A stretch of DNA of 21,829 nucleotides from Saksenaea vasiformis B4078 (GCA_000697055.1 JNDT01001150.1:1-21829); one strand, 5' to 3'; counted from the stretch's first letter, positions 10,817-21,499 are shown. Notes: generated from the sequence alone by a model not told the origin. Translations and numbers: made by a program.

Positions 10817-11465
10817 TGCAGATATCTTCTGAATTAATGGCACGTTTCGTGGACGCGAAACTTATCCAGAGCAGAGAAAACTTGAGAGCAGGATAGATAT
10901 GTAATGTCTCTGGCGGGACCGAAAGGATCAACATAAACACGACGACGCTAAACCAATATCATATTTGCGGTTTAAAATAGCAAGTTGTTCTTGCACTCAT
11001 TGGGTTCTATGGGAGGTCTACCATTTCCAATTGCGTCAAAAAAATCCTATTCCTTAAACCATGTGATCGGAATAGAATTTTGGAGCTATACTGGAAAAAC
11101 CTAGACAAGCGGGCCGGACTGTCCTTGTAACGGTATTCTTACGTGTAGCCCGAAGCGATCAAAGCCATGCTTCATTAGGTTACAAGTTCCGTTCAACATG
11201 GGACCTCGTGGCCACATTAGACACGACCTAGTGTACGCAACAAGAGCGTCGTGAACTCCCGGGCGATGTGAGAATTACTACGTTTAAACAGCGTCTTACT
11301 GATTTTCCCATAGTGCGCCCTTAAAACCTTATATCAAATCATGTACAACATGCCCCGATACGCAAATGGTGGTACAGATAGGGCACCCTCTTATTTGTTT
11401 TGTTCTTCATCGTTTAAGAATCCACAAACCTTTCACCGTTGGATGCTCCTTTTCTTTTTTCCACC

Positions 11466-13385
11466 ATGACGTCGATTGCTGAACTGACTATGGAAACCAG
11501 ACCAACGTCGGGTGAGATTCCACCCGCACTTGTGGGCTCATCTACCACAGTGGTCGGCGACCTGTTGTTTGTTTTTGGAGGTCGTCTGGCCAAGTCTCGA
11601 AGAATGACCAACCATTTGTATATTCTGGATTTACCAACTCTTACATGGTCTCGCCATATCGCTCCACCAGACTCAGCACCACCTCCTCAACCACGTTATT
11701 TTCACTCCGTCAATGTTTACAAACATTACCTAGTCGTCTTTGGAGGCATGAGTCATCTGACTCATCGCAACCAGGAAGGAATTACTGCGCTGAACGATGT
11801 CTGTCTTTTCGATCTCAATACATTTTCATGGGTGCATCGCCCTGTACAACCGAGCTTGTTTGCGCCTCAAGCGCGATACGCTCACTTGGCTGTATGTACT
11901 AATGACCAACTGATCGTGATGGGTGGACAAGACGTTGCTAATCAGTACATCAACGAGATGAACGTCTTTGATCTCAAAACATTCGCTTGGGTACAGGGCG
12001 TAACAGCAGACCCATTATGGGGCTCTTACCGTTCAGTGGCCTTTGTGCCTCCCGAGAGCGCGACTTCCACTTTAGAAGATCCCTCGATCTATGTGTACTC
12101 CAACTACAACTTTGCGGATGTGGTACGAAATTTGCAGTGCTTCAACCCCCGCCGGCTAGGGTATCCCGTCGCTTTGTACGATCGCTCATCTGAGATGGCA
12201 GGACCATGGGCAATGCCTCCTGGCTTACGTTTTCCAGTCGGTCACCTGCTGGGACATTATTTTATCCTTACAGGGACCTATTTGTCTTCCACTGAGGACG
12301 GCTTTCACATCTGGGCATTGAACCTCACGACACTGAAGTGGACATCGATCGATACTGGCCAGTCTGTCCCGGGCTCATGGAATCGCGCCGTATTAAGCGA
12401 CCAGCGACTGTATATTCTTGGTAATCGCGACCGAAATTTGCAAGAGGACTACCAGCTGCGACAGATCAACTTTGATCATGTGGCTATTATGGACCTCGAA
12501 GCACATGGGATATGCCCCTGTCCCCCATCAACGTGTTCAAGCGCGGCACAAGAATTGGGACTGACACTACTTAACGAGTCTATCATGGCAGATCTTGAGA
12601 TTGTCACCTCTGATCAGAAGTCAATCCAAGTTAACTCAGCTATTTTAGCACAGCGCTGGCCGCATTTCGTGCCTCGGGCAGGTTATCGTCGTTTACTTTT
12701 TCCTGAGAGCTATAGAGTCACCTATGCATTTCTGCAGTACGTATATACCGATCACCTACTGACTGCTGAGCAGCATGAGCCCGAAACGTTAGCACGCCTC
12801 TTGGTGCTCGCCGACATGTATGACATGCACAGGCTGAAGCAACTAGCGACCTATGCAATGCACCAGATATTGACCATATCCACCGCACGATTAGTTTACG
12901 AAACTTCCATTCTAACAATGCAATTCACACTCCAGGTGCGTGCACTACGAGTACTGGTACACGCCAAAAAATTACTACAACAGCAATCACCAGCAGCTGA
13001 ACCAGACTGGATATACTCTCCACAGGTCAGCACTTCAACAACATCAACCATTGGACGACAGTCGTTACAGGAAGATTATTCAGCTTCTCGATCGTTTAGC
13101 TGCGAGTCTTCGTCTTCTATAGATGATACACAACAGACTCCACAGTCTCCATTATCTCCACAAACTCCACAGCCGCCACAGTCACCACGCTCTGTGACAT
13201 CGCCATCCATCTTCTCCTTCCGTCGTCTGGCCTTCACTGCAGCAAAATCAGAAGCTGATATCACCAGCCCTCCTTTACCATCCACACCACCGACGTCGCC
13301 ACCAGCACGGCCAAAATTATCCAAATCGCAACCCTTACCAGCGTCAACCTCCATATTCAAACCACTTCCTTTTGTAATACACTGA
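11466..13385 (+). CDS. Kelch-BTB protein, Ral2/LZTR1-like
   Basis: A single exon of 640 codons (639 aa). The ATG at 11466 is the first Met in frame and lies in a strong CCACCATGA context. Residues ~25-345 form a Kelch propeller: FVFGG (36-39), VVFGG (90-94) and IVMGG (150-154), each followed by a [VL]xxxDLxTxxW strand, then weaker blades near 208, 266 and 315. Residues ~374-465 form a BTB/POZ domain (ADLEIVTSD ... FPESYRVTYAFLQYVYTDHLL), followed by a BACK-like helical part to ~505 and a Ser/Pro-rich tail with many SP and TP sites (553-611), likely kinase targets. Kelch-before-BTB is the order in fission yeast Ral2 (needed for Ras1 signalling) and animal LZTR1 (Cul3 adaptor for Ras proteins). 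A Ras-pathway or Cul3-adaptor role is inferred. It is intronless, unlike its neighbours. Domains are sure, orthology moderate. Confidence 0.9.
   Translation: MTSIAELTMETRPTSGEIPPALVGSSTTVVGDLLFVFGGRLAKSRRMTNHLYILDLPTLTWSRHIAPPDSAPPPQPRYFHSVNVYKHYLVVFGGMSHLTHRNQEGITALNDVCLFDLNTFSWVHRPVQPSLFAPQARYAHLAVCTNDQLIVMGGQDVANQYINEMNVFDLKTFAWVQGVTADPLWGSYRSVAFVPPESATSTLEDPSIYVYSNYNFADVVRNLQCFNPRRLGYPVALYDRSSEMAGPWAMPPGLRFPVGHLLGHYFILTGTYLSSTEDGFHIWALNLTTLKWTSIDTGQSVPGSWNRAVLSDQRLYILGNRDRNLQEDYQLRQINFDHVAIMDLEAHGICPCPPSTCSSAAQELGLTLLNESIMADLEIVTSDQKSIQVNSAILAQRWPHFVPRAGYRRLLFPESYRVTYAFLQYVYTDHLLTAEQHEPETLARLLVLADMYDMHRLKQLATYAMHQILTISTARLVYETSILTMQFTLQVRALRVLVHAKKLLQQQSPAAEPDWIYSPQVSTSTTSTIGRQSLQEDYSASRSFSCESSSSIDDTQQTPQSPLSPQTPQPPQSPRSVTSPSIFSFRRLAFTAAKSEADITSPPLPSTPPTSPPARPKLSKSQPLPASTSIFKPLPFVIH
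13131..13190 (+). repeat. Low-complexity CCACARYC repeats coding Ser/Thr-Pro-Gln
   Basis: Imperfect tandem units of the type CCACAGTCTCCA inside the Kelch-BTB gene encode alternating TPQ, SPQ and SPL tripeptides (residues ~556-575). The run is likely to vary in length between strains and carries several proline-directed phosphorylation sites. Confidence 0.6.
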
Positions 13386-14500
13386 TAGTAAAAGCACTTA
13401 AACCCCCGCTGGTTAGGGAAGGAATAAAAGTGTTACTTTCATCCATGAAAAACCAAGTTTGCGCCAAGAAGACAATTGAATACGCTGTCACCGTTCATGA
13501 GCTGATGACAAAAGCACACGCGGCTACATCACGCTGGCGTCCAGACGGGTATAGAATTTATTTGAGCAGCATAAAGATCCATTCATGATTTGTAACTAGA
13601 AGATTACTTTGATTTTAACTTATTTGACTGCAAAGGGCGTGTCACGTAATGACGGCAGCTCCTCTGGCATCCGACGCGATGGAGCCGGTAAGAGAGGTTA
13701 TCCTGGCGCAGGCACAAATTGTTTCTACCGCACTGCAGAGAGCGTGAAGAGATACAACGTCCAGCGAGATCCTGTCGTGGAAGCTGAGTGAGGTCATGTG
13801 CGACAGTAATTACTTACCTGGCGGTAAACAAGAGCGATGCCACAGCCGAGATACTTCAGGACAGCGTTCAAGTCGGCTAAAGAATAGGCATAAGGGCATC
13901 ACTAATCCTGTATGCGTAAGAATTGACATCCTTATCGGGTATTTGTTCTCGAAAAGCAGAATCAAGGGATAAAAATGGTCCATGCCGTCTCTTTAGATAC
14001 CATCACACTCTGTTACCTTATAGAGAGATCTATCACTGACACGGACACATGAGATAATACAACATGCAGATATCAGAGTAAACGCGAGAAAGTAATTTCC
14101 TGCGCAAAAACGCATGCAAAAGACTATGTCTTGCATTTAGCTATTAGCTGGGACCAAGGAGGATGGCTGTATCTTTCGGAACGTCCAAGCGTTGAGTGAA
14201 TGCTGCCGCTTGTTCGCGCATCGCGCATCATCTCTCTCCATGGACCTTTTCTAGATAAGACAAGTGTATTCTCTTAAGAAACCTTTATACTATTGTACGG
14301 CAGGAATTATTTCTATCAACTGTATTTCTTAGAACACTGGTAGTTGCTCGGACATTGCATATTTGTTCATCATCTTTAAGATCGGAAATCGATCTCGTAT
14401 TTACAAAATTTCTGAACATCCGCCAACAATACGGATAAGTAGGGCGTTGATCACAGTAACAATTAGGCCTCATTTGTCCGAAAAAGTAGAGGAAAACGAT
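13386..14500. other. Intergenic region, no gene seen
   Basis: About 1.1 kb between the Kelch-BTB and SKI8 genes. The only feature I can support is AATAAA at 13423-13428, 38 nt after the Kelch-BTB stop and probably its poly(A) signal. A short open frame at 13609-13791 lacks an early ATG or motifs. A minus-strand frame (14285-14656) enters from the SKI8 side. No promoter element stands out. Confidence 0.5.
13423..13428 (+). terminator. Poly(A)-signal-like AATAAA after the Kelch-BTB gene
   Basis: AATAAA lies 38 nt downstream of the TGA stop of the Kelch-BTB gene, the expected position for the end of that transcript. Confidence 0.4.
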
Positions 14501-15948
14501 ATGGATCATCGCTTCAAAGCTTTCATAGCCAAAGGCTACCAGTCTTGTCCAAGAAGACGTGCCATTGTGAGCAAATCTGTGCTTGAAAAGCATGGAGTGA
14601 CGACGTTTTTGACCATCAAAGCCATAGCGGTGCTCCTTCCTGCATACGAACACCATGGTAAAAACGAAAGGAGCACGAGTGTAAAAAGCCGTGTTAATAT
14701 TTTGCTTTTGCTTTTGAATTCAGCCGACAACCTACATACCTACAATAGTCAATGATAATGGTAGCGTTTCCTAGACATCATGGGCGCGTACTAACTTACA
14801 TGTTTTAGCCCACAAAGATGGAATCTGGGATGTCGCGTGGTCGAAACACACGAATTTTATCGCAACTGGATCGTCAGACACGACTGTAAAGCTATGGTTA
14901 GTTTGAAAGACACGGAACGATAAACGCTCACAGCAATGTAACAGGGATGGTACTTCGGGCGAATTAAAGCACGAGCTTCAAGGGCACGCGTTGGGTGTCA
15001 TTTCTGTTGATGCGAGTAGCGATGGCAAACGTAATGACGCTATAAATGAAAACATGAATACTGATGGAACACTCAAGGTCTGGCATCCACTTCAATTGAC
15101 TCGATTATTCAGATCTGGGATCTCGAAAACGGCGGTGCACGGATCAACACCATCACAGCTGCCGCTGCGGAAGCCTGGACAGCACGGTTCAGTCCCGACG
15201 GGCAATATCTGGCTGCTGGGTCGCACGATGGAAGTATTCATTTATACGACAGTGAATCAGGCAAAAAGTCGCAGACCTTCGCCACGAAAGATAAGTTCAT
15301 GATGTGCACAGCCTACGTAAGTTATTTTCTCATACGAATGATTGATATGGCTATAACGTATAAAGGGGATATGTAGAGCCCGGACGGTAAATACCTTGCT
15401 GGTGGCGCAGAAGACGGCTCTATCTACGTGTTTGATATTGAGACGAATCAGCTTGCGCACACGCTAACTGGTAATGTATGAGTGACGAAGGGAAATTGGT
15501 ATTTATAGTTTATATCTTTGATAGCTCACGCCATGGCGGTGCGTTCTCTTTCTTTCTCGGCTGACAGCCGGACATTGATTACTGGATGTGACGACAAATA
15601 TGTACACGTTTATGATGTTGAGCATGGCCAAATTGCATCTGCCTTAGCCGGCCACAACGGATGGGTGTTGAAAGTGGCGGCAAATCCAGACATCAGCAAG
15701 CAACAGGTCGCTAGTGCATCGTCGGACAAGAAAATCAAGGTGTGGGATCTGGCTATGCGGGCTGTGCTAGAAACCCAGGAGGTTCATACGGATCAGGTAC
15801 ACATCTATAATAGTAACCTTGACTAGACATGTATCTTAACTTTCTGGTGTAGGTGTGGAGTCTGGCTTGGAATCCAGAAGGGACCAAGTTTGTCTCTGTG
15901 TCAGACGACATGTCGATTAAATGGTTTGCTAGCAGCGGATCATCGTAA
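14501..15948 (+). CDS. SKI8: WD40 protein Ski8/WDR61
   Basis: Exons 14501-14657 (uncertain), 14809-14896, 14945-15030, 15078-15316, 15377-15470, 15525-15796 and 15853-15948; 344 codons. The last six introns are 48, 47, 60, 54 and 56 nt plus a first one of 151 nt with a perfect TACTAAC branch site at 14789-14795. Exons 2-7 give a seven-blade WD40 propeller: [99 protein letters not shown]. This is the Ski8/WDR61 pattern, including the short acidic-hinge repeats. Ski8 scaffolds the cytoplasmic Ski2-Ski3-Ski8 complex that feeds mRNA to the exosome; in animals and plants the same protein also joins the PAF1 transcription complex, and in several fungi it acts in meiotic recombination. Exon 1 adds about 50 residues not usual for the family, so the true start may differ. 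Exons 2-7 are sure. Confidence 0.9.
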
Positions 15949-15952
15949 TAAA
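15947..15952 (+). terminator. Poly(A)-signal-like AATAAA overlapping the SKI8 stop
   Basis: The TAA stop (15946-15948) runs into AATAAA at 15947-15952. Like the transposase-like gene, this one appears to have a poly(A) signal fused to its stop codon. Confidence 0.4.
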
Positions 15953-16345
15953 AAGCTTATTGTACCATCGTTCTTGGATCTTCAATTACGAATCATAAGA
16001 GCTATGCATATGCTTTCCATGTAGACCGTCCCATATGCCCTCATTAGTTGTTTTTTTTTCCTTTTTTCTTTCAGAAAGAACGCATAAGGAAAAATGTTCC
16101 ATTGAAACAAGAAATCGCTTTTGCATTCAAGGCGCTTCAGTGATGGATTCCCAGTATCCCATCGGAAAGCAGTAAAAATGTTTCAAAATAAGCACAGGTT
16201 CCACCGAAAATAATCCATACTTTAAGGAACGCATGAACTTCCTTTTTTTTTTCTTTCTTTGGCTCTGTTCACCTTTAGCATTCCCAGTAAGGATGTCAAT
16301 TTATATACATACAAGATTATTCATGTATTTTTGTCTATCATTTAG

Positions 16346-16699
16346 CCTGCATGACCTCTGTCCCGAACCGTCCTGGCTGTGGTGTAGCCCCTTGTTCACC
16401 ATCAGGTAAGCAAGTATTATCGCACACTCCCTTATCTGATTTCTACAACAGAACCTCGCCGGAAGTTTGCATCACTTCAAGTCCCTGCACGGCGTACACT
16501 CATTATCGCTGGCTGTCGTCGCCAGATTCCCCTTCATGTTGGCCCCACCGGACCTAGGTACGGGCTTGGCCCAGGCTTCTGACCTGATTACCTTCGAGGT
16601 AGGTAAACTGACATCAAAGCATCCTCTATTTACTAATTGTGAATGATTTCTTATTTCTCCAATAAATTATGCATTCATCTGGGGACCAAGTTGATGTAA
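16346..16699 (+). other. Spliced-looking GC-rich element (relic gene or noncoding transcript)
   Basis: Two exon-like blocks, 16346-16405 and 16452-16598, stand out as GC-rich against AT-rich flanks. Between them is a 46-nt intron-like segment (16406-16451: GTAAGC donor, CTGAT nine bases before the CAACAG acceptor). The first block follows ATTTAG and the second ends in GAG|GTAGGT, followed by a TACTAAT branch-like site and a first AG at 16689-16690. The second block is 147 nt and open for all 49 codons in phase 0, but the first block has two stops in the phase that would join it. In the other possible joining, an ATG at 16351 gives a 61-residue Arg/Pro-rich protein ending inside block 2 (TGA 16580-16582). 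I do not recognise either product. It may be a decayed gene, a small new gene, or a spliced noncoding RNA. Confidence 0.35.
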
Positions 16700-16792
16700 G
16701 TATACATATGATTTTGTTGCCCAATTCATTAATTAATGACCGCATATTCAGTTATTTCCTTAGCGCAAACTCGGTTCTTCATGGACGCATGA

Positions 16793-16798
16793 TTTATT
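16793..16798 (-). terminator. Poly(A)-signal-like AATAAA after SIN3
   Basis: TTTATT on the + strand reads AATAAA on the minus strand, 44 nt downstream of the SIN3 stop codon. Confidence 0.4.
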
Positions 16799-16841
16799 TA
16801 GAGTGGCGTAGAAAGTTGTTCGATAAACAGTAATATGGGTA

Positions 16842-19800
16842 TTAATTTTCAGCGCCAGTGAGAAGTCGACGTGCCGCTGCCTCTGCAGTCTGTAAATCCT
16901 GCTGGTGGCCGCCAGCAATCGAGGCGGGGATGAGCCATCGTTGCCGAGTTTTGTTTCCTGCGTCATCAGCACCCTCTGACATATTCAGTTGCGTACGTGC
17001 CCGTATAAAGATGTCTTCCGAACCAATAACATAGTACATATGATAAGTTTCGGGACCTATCTTATACCGTAGTTTTGAACGCACAAATAGCTGCTGCAAG
17101 TGTTCATCGTGGGGTCGCAAGTTGCTATTAAGTCATGAGTAATTCCGTCTTTCTGCACGACATGTTGACTAACCGATTCAGAAACGAGGGCTTCATGTGA
17201 GACAAATTGATACCATCTGTACATTGCATCCAATTCATATAACTAGCGATATAGTCTTCATACCGATCTTGAGCTGTCGGTTGGCATTTCAAGTCTTCCT
17301 CGCAAAGCAATTGCATGACCATCGTATGATCGTCCATGTTCTACAAAGTATGCGTTAACTTTTGCATAACAGCAACGATTGTAGCATACAAAGGTAATCT
17401 TGAAGAGTTGTTCGTCAACTCCCACTGCTTCTTCGGCTCTTAAGCGATACGCTGAGACAGCCTTGGTGCAAGTTGATTCGAGCGCCTGGTCACTGCGGAA
17501 TAACTGAACAAGTTCAACTGATTTAGGGTCGGAGCTCACTGTTTGGATCTAAATAGAAAGAGTATAAGCGTTAGCTATCAAGCATTAATTGTCATTCCAT
17601 CTAACCTGTTTAATTAGAGCATGAATTAATTTGTCGATGGTAAACATGACATGAACATCCTTAATAAAGATGTATCGTGCACTGTCTTCAAACATGACTT
17701 GATCAATCTCGCCGTCGAAAAATCGATCAATGAGATCCAATAATGCTTGATAGTGACCTTGTGATAGGTCGATATCTGTCCACGTGCATATCAGAACCAT
17801 GTCTGTGATGGTATAGTAAACGTACCATCGAACCGATCGGAGTAAAGCCCGAGGTCGAGGGCAACCTTGTTGAATTTTTTGCCTTTCTCAGGATGTCGCT
17901 TGATCTCGTCTCCTAACGACTTCATTTTCAATAGACGTTCATAAACCATCTATTGGATAATAAGCCATGAATTCAACAAATTCAACAAGAAGATCAAGCG
18001 CACCTTATATAGCCGGAACAAACAATAGAAATGCGCGCTACAGAAAAAACTGTATATCGTCCGTTGACGTACGTCAGGTGCAGTCGTAGCAGCAGCAGCA
18101 GCAAATAAATCTTGTTCGGCCTCGCTATTATATCTGCTTGCTGGGCTGGTATTATTGCGGATAGAAGAATCCATTGGTATATCGTCGTCCCGCTTTTCCT
18201 CGTTCGCGCGGATAGAGTCCACCATTGGTGACGTCTCACGACCTTTATCAGATTGCTCCTCCATCGTATAGTCTTGATCTTTACTTTCATTTGTACCATC
18301 TTGCTGAAGACTCTCGTCATTCACGTCCATGTCCATGGGATGGGCGGTCCCGTTTTGTTCTTTAGGTGAAGAACTATGGTCCTCTGACGAGCACATGATC
18401 TCTGCATCCGACGCGTCAGACATACCAGATATTGACTGCTCATCTTCATCCATTGCATCCACGGTTGTGCCTTCACTACCGTCATTGACTAACTGTTCTA
18501 CGACCACATCGTCTATATGGAAAAACAAAGGGATAAATTTCGCGATGAATTCACGGACCTTGGCCTTGTCGCTGCTACTAAAACCGTTCTGCTTGTCCAT
18601 GTACATAACTATAAGTGCAGTGATATCCTTGAATATATCAGGATCGGCGAATGTAAACAGGAAATGGTACGGCTTCCTGGGCTGTAAATGGCTGTTTCTA
18701 TCGGATAACGTACGTTGTCGCTCATGTATCGCTTCAATTTCAGAAACAAGTGCTCGGTTGGTCATTGCCTTGCGATCGTTGCTTTTAAAAGTCATCCCTT
18801 GATAGTCCAGAGCCCGATAGTAATTTTTCACATCATTTTCACGCCAGATCTTGTTCCACTCGCGCTAGGATGATTGTCAGAGCCAACACACAGAGCAATA
18901 TCTCTTACTTGTGTTTTCCTCCACTCTTCATGTTTCTGTTTCAAACGTTTCAAGACAACAGGTAAAGCATGAGCTGTATTGTTGTACAGCATCTCAATGA
19001 TTTCCGTTCCTCGGTCTGCTCCATAAACTTTGTTGATAATACGTTGATAGATAGAGACAGTTTCTCCTCCAAGTCCTGGTTTTAGTCGGAACTGAGCTTT
19101 TTCTTCAGCAGACATAGTCTCTAGCTTTTTTGCTATGGGTTCCAAAAGGGCAATCACATTCAAATTCGCCTCTATATTCAGGTCATAATCGTATCTATTG
19201 CGGAGTGTCAGGGTATAATCTATCTTTAACATGTCCTACCTTTCTTCTTCACAGCGATGCAATGCTTCTTCGTATTGATTCTTCTTGGAGGCAACAAACC
19301 CACTGTCTTCACTCGCCCACATAGGATGTGACACATATTCATCATTTAGCACTTCCCAGCATAATTGATCCCTGCCAGAGCACGGCTGATTTTGCCACTA
19401 CAACGCTCCATATTAAGAATACTGTATATGCCAAATGAGCAACTTACATCTTTTGGCACCGTGCGATAACTAGGACTGCCCTCTACTGTTTTGCAACGCA
19501 TAAGGTCCGGTTTCTTTATCGCTGCTGGGCGTTCAATAGCATGTTCTTTTGGTTCGTAGTCCACAACAGCCTTGAACCAGTCAAAAAGCTCCTTATCGTT
19601 TCCAAGAAATACTTCCACTTGCTCAATAAGCACTTCCATGTCGATTATTTGTTGTGAGAACAAGTTCAGCGTCTTCAGAAATTCTTCATAAGATGGTTTG
19701 TTGCCTATATGTTTTTTGATGCGATCGAACAGCTCCACATGGTCCGTGGAAACATTTGCATGCGCGAGTTCAGGAGAAGAAGGATCCGGGCCCCAAGGAC

Positions 19801-21499
19801 TACTGTTTTCGGGATCTTTTGAGAGGCTCTTTGGCCGCTTTGTCTGCTCCAATAGTTAAGAAACGTAATTCAAAATTAAACGGTGCTTCACCTACAATAG
19901 TTCTTTTTTTCCTGGAAGAAGGCAGCACGTGTGCATTATTTGAATGTCCTATTGTATATTGGTTCGCGATATTGATTTCGTGTTCATCCTCGTCTGTTAT
20001 GTGCCTGTATCCCCCTTACCCAATGATGACTAACCATCTTCATAAACACTACTCGACGATGATCCACTGAGTTCCGGTAAAAATTGTTTGAATTCGTTAA
20101 ACAGATCGCCGGCGTCTCTGAATAGGTATTGGACGTGCGAATACACCTTTGACAATATTATTAATCATGGGAAGATAGGGACGACAGTGTACCTCGTGTA
20201 TGGATTTTAAATCCTTTTGATAATTTTGCAGGACTTCCAGAAAATCCTTGTATGTATCTGGATCATCGGCAAAGCGATTCTAAAAAAAAAAAAGAAATAG
20301 AATATTTGTACCCGACTTTCTGCGTGCGTTGATTACCTTGATTTTGTTGACATAGTTAATGGCATGATTAAACTCGATCGGTGGTCGACGACTGGTACTG
20401 ATTGCCTGTTGGGCGGCAGAATGCTGTGATGGAATTGGTAATCGTACTGGAGCAGTTCCAGAAATGTAAGAGGAGTGGTTAGCGACGGGTGATGGTATCA
20501 TTCTCTGTGTACGATTGGATGTGGAAGACGGAAGCGGGGAAAAATTACTATACGAGGGGTGATAATAGCGTTGTGCGGCTATGTTAGCGGACGCAGAAAT
20601 CTCCTCCCCATTTGATAAACCTCCTCTTGTTGTTGTTGTTGTGCCACTAGGCGTTGTAACTCGGATAATATCCGCGGAACATTCAATATGATAACCCGGA
20701 GGTAAGAACGTTTTAAATCCTGAAATCAATGTAGGATGACCTCTGAACAACGTCGACACACGTTCAATTACTCCCGGAGTATCGATACTAGCATTCGATC
20801 TGAGTGCCCAAAGAAATCAGGAACATTTTCCACTTACGACTGTCTTTTAAACTCCTTCATGATATCTAGGAAGCGATTGTACACGCCTGGCTGAAGCGAG
20901 AACTCTGCCCTGACTTGCTCCAGGTATGTGACCGCGTCTTCCACATTAAGGCGCCGATATCCAGAATTGACAGATTGAGACTGCGACGGTGGTGGTGGGC
21001 TGGTGGCACGGACCATGTTCCCATCAGCGGGCAAATGTGTCGCAAATGGAGACACTGGGGCCGCGCGTGAGGCCATCGGCGGGAATCCTGTTCTGGTGGA
21101 GTTTCTCATTTGTTGCTGATCCACTGTCGGTGCAAGCGAAATATTAACTCCTTGGTGCGCAGCTTGGGATGTAGTTGTGTAAGACGGTGCCGCGGAAACG
21201 GTAGGCTGGTAGGAAAACTCGTTCATTCTTCCTGAAGTTAACGGAAACATTGTTTGCGTGACCATGGTAGAATGTTGAATAGGACGTTGATTAGCAAAAG
21301 AAGATGAAGCACCTGCAACAGACGGAATAGGTTGTGGTTGGGTGGAGTTCGGCTGCGGTCTCCTGTGCATAATAACGTGAGGGATTCGGTCAAAGTTAAG
21401 CATGATGTCTCGTCGTAACTAATCAAGACAAGACCTCATTTAAAAGCATTTCTTTAATACTTACTGTATTGTAGAAGGAGGCTGGACCGGTAGCGTCAT
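16842..21499 (-). CDS. SIN3: Transcriptional corepressor scaffold Sin3
   Basis: Fifteen exons in transcript order: 21499-21465, 21362-20838, 20787-20337, 20279-20193, 20146-20035, 19993-19896, 19846-19448, 19397-19240, 19194-18909, 18864-18004, 17949-17826, 17775-17606, 17548-17390, 17340-17174, 17124-16842. They total 3915 nt, 1305 codons with perfect frame closure; introns are 41-102 nt. Sin3 is the nuclear scaffold of histone deacetylase (Rpd3-type) complexes. Domains: Gln/Pro/Ser-rich N-terminus; PAH1 (~149-215, [13 protein letters not shown], then [17 protein letters not shown]); PAH2 (~325-400, [15 protein letters not shown], then [10 protein letters not shown]); PAH3 (~474-535, [13 protein letters not shown]); the HDAC-interaction domain (~560-720, [20 protein letters not shown], then [15 protein letters not shown]); an acidic Ser-rich linker (~850-980); and the Sin3 C-terminal domain (~983-1304, [16 protein letters not shown]). 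The start at 21499 gives [12 protein letters not shown]; an earlier acceptor (exon from 21418) would shift the frame. The C-terminal exons are new joins, not single frames. Identity is very sure. Confidence 0.95.
18088..18102. repeat. (AGC)5 microsatellite in SIN3
   Basis: Five AGC units on the + strand read as GCT codons in SIN3 and encode a five-alanine run just before the C-terminal Sin3 domain, at the end of the acidic linker. Probably length-variable between strains. Confidence 0.6.

Larger units (their letters stand above)
6868..11465. other. 4.6-kb gene-poor region with decayed short frames
   Basis: I recognise no gene family here and could not build a multi-exon gene with frame closure. 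Scattered frames are open for 60-110 codons on both strands (for example near 7004-7336 and 9495-9791 on +, and 9763-10166 on -), but most lack an early ATG, known motifs or neighbouring exons. The two minus-strand frames at 9763-9996 and 9945-10166 overlap as a frameshifted coding sequence might. The overall look is old mobile-element or pseudogene debris separating two active genes. No tRNA-like or 5S-like sequence was seen. Confidence 0.5.
15949..16841. other. Convergent intergenic region between SKI8 and SIN3
   Basis: About 0.9 kb between the 3' ends of SKI8 (+) and SIN3 (-). It has two long pyrimidine tracts (around 16050-16074 and 16241-16260), the first ending in TTTCAG like a splice acceptor, and the GC-richer spliced-looking element at 16346-16699 described separately. 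The SIN3 poly(A)-like hexamer is at 16793-16798 on the minus strand. Confidence 0.5.

Noticed and set aside
11439..11465. Upstream in-frame extension of the Kelch-BTB gene
   Set aside because: It begins with TTG; the ATG at 11466 has a strong start context and is preferred.
17776..17825. A 23-nt intron between SIN3 exons 11 and 12 (GTACGT to the first CAG)
   Set aside because: Too short to splice; extending to the next acceptor gives a normal 50-nt intron with a TTCTGAT branch site and the same frame.
17994..18802. Plus- and minus-strand frames overlapping SIN3 exon 10 in other phases
   Set aside because: They are shadows of the strongly supported SIN3 coding exon.
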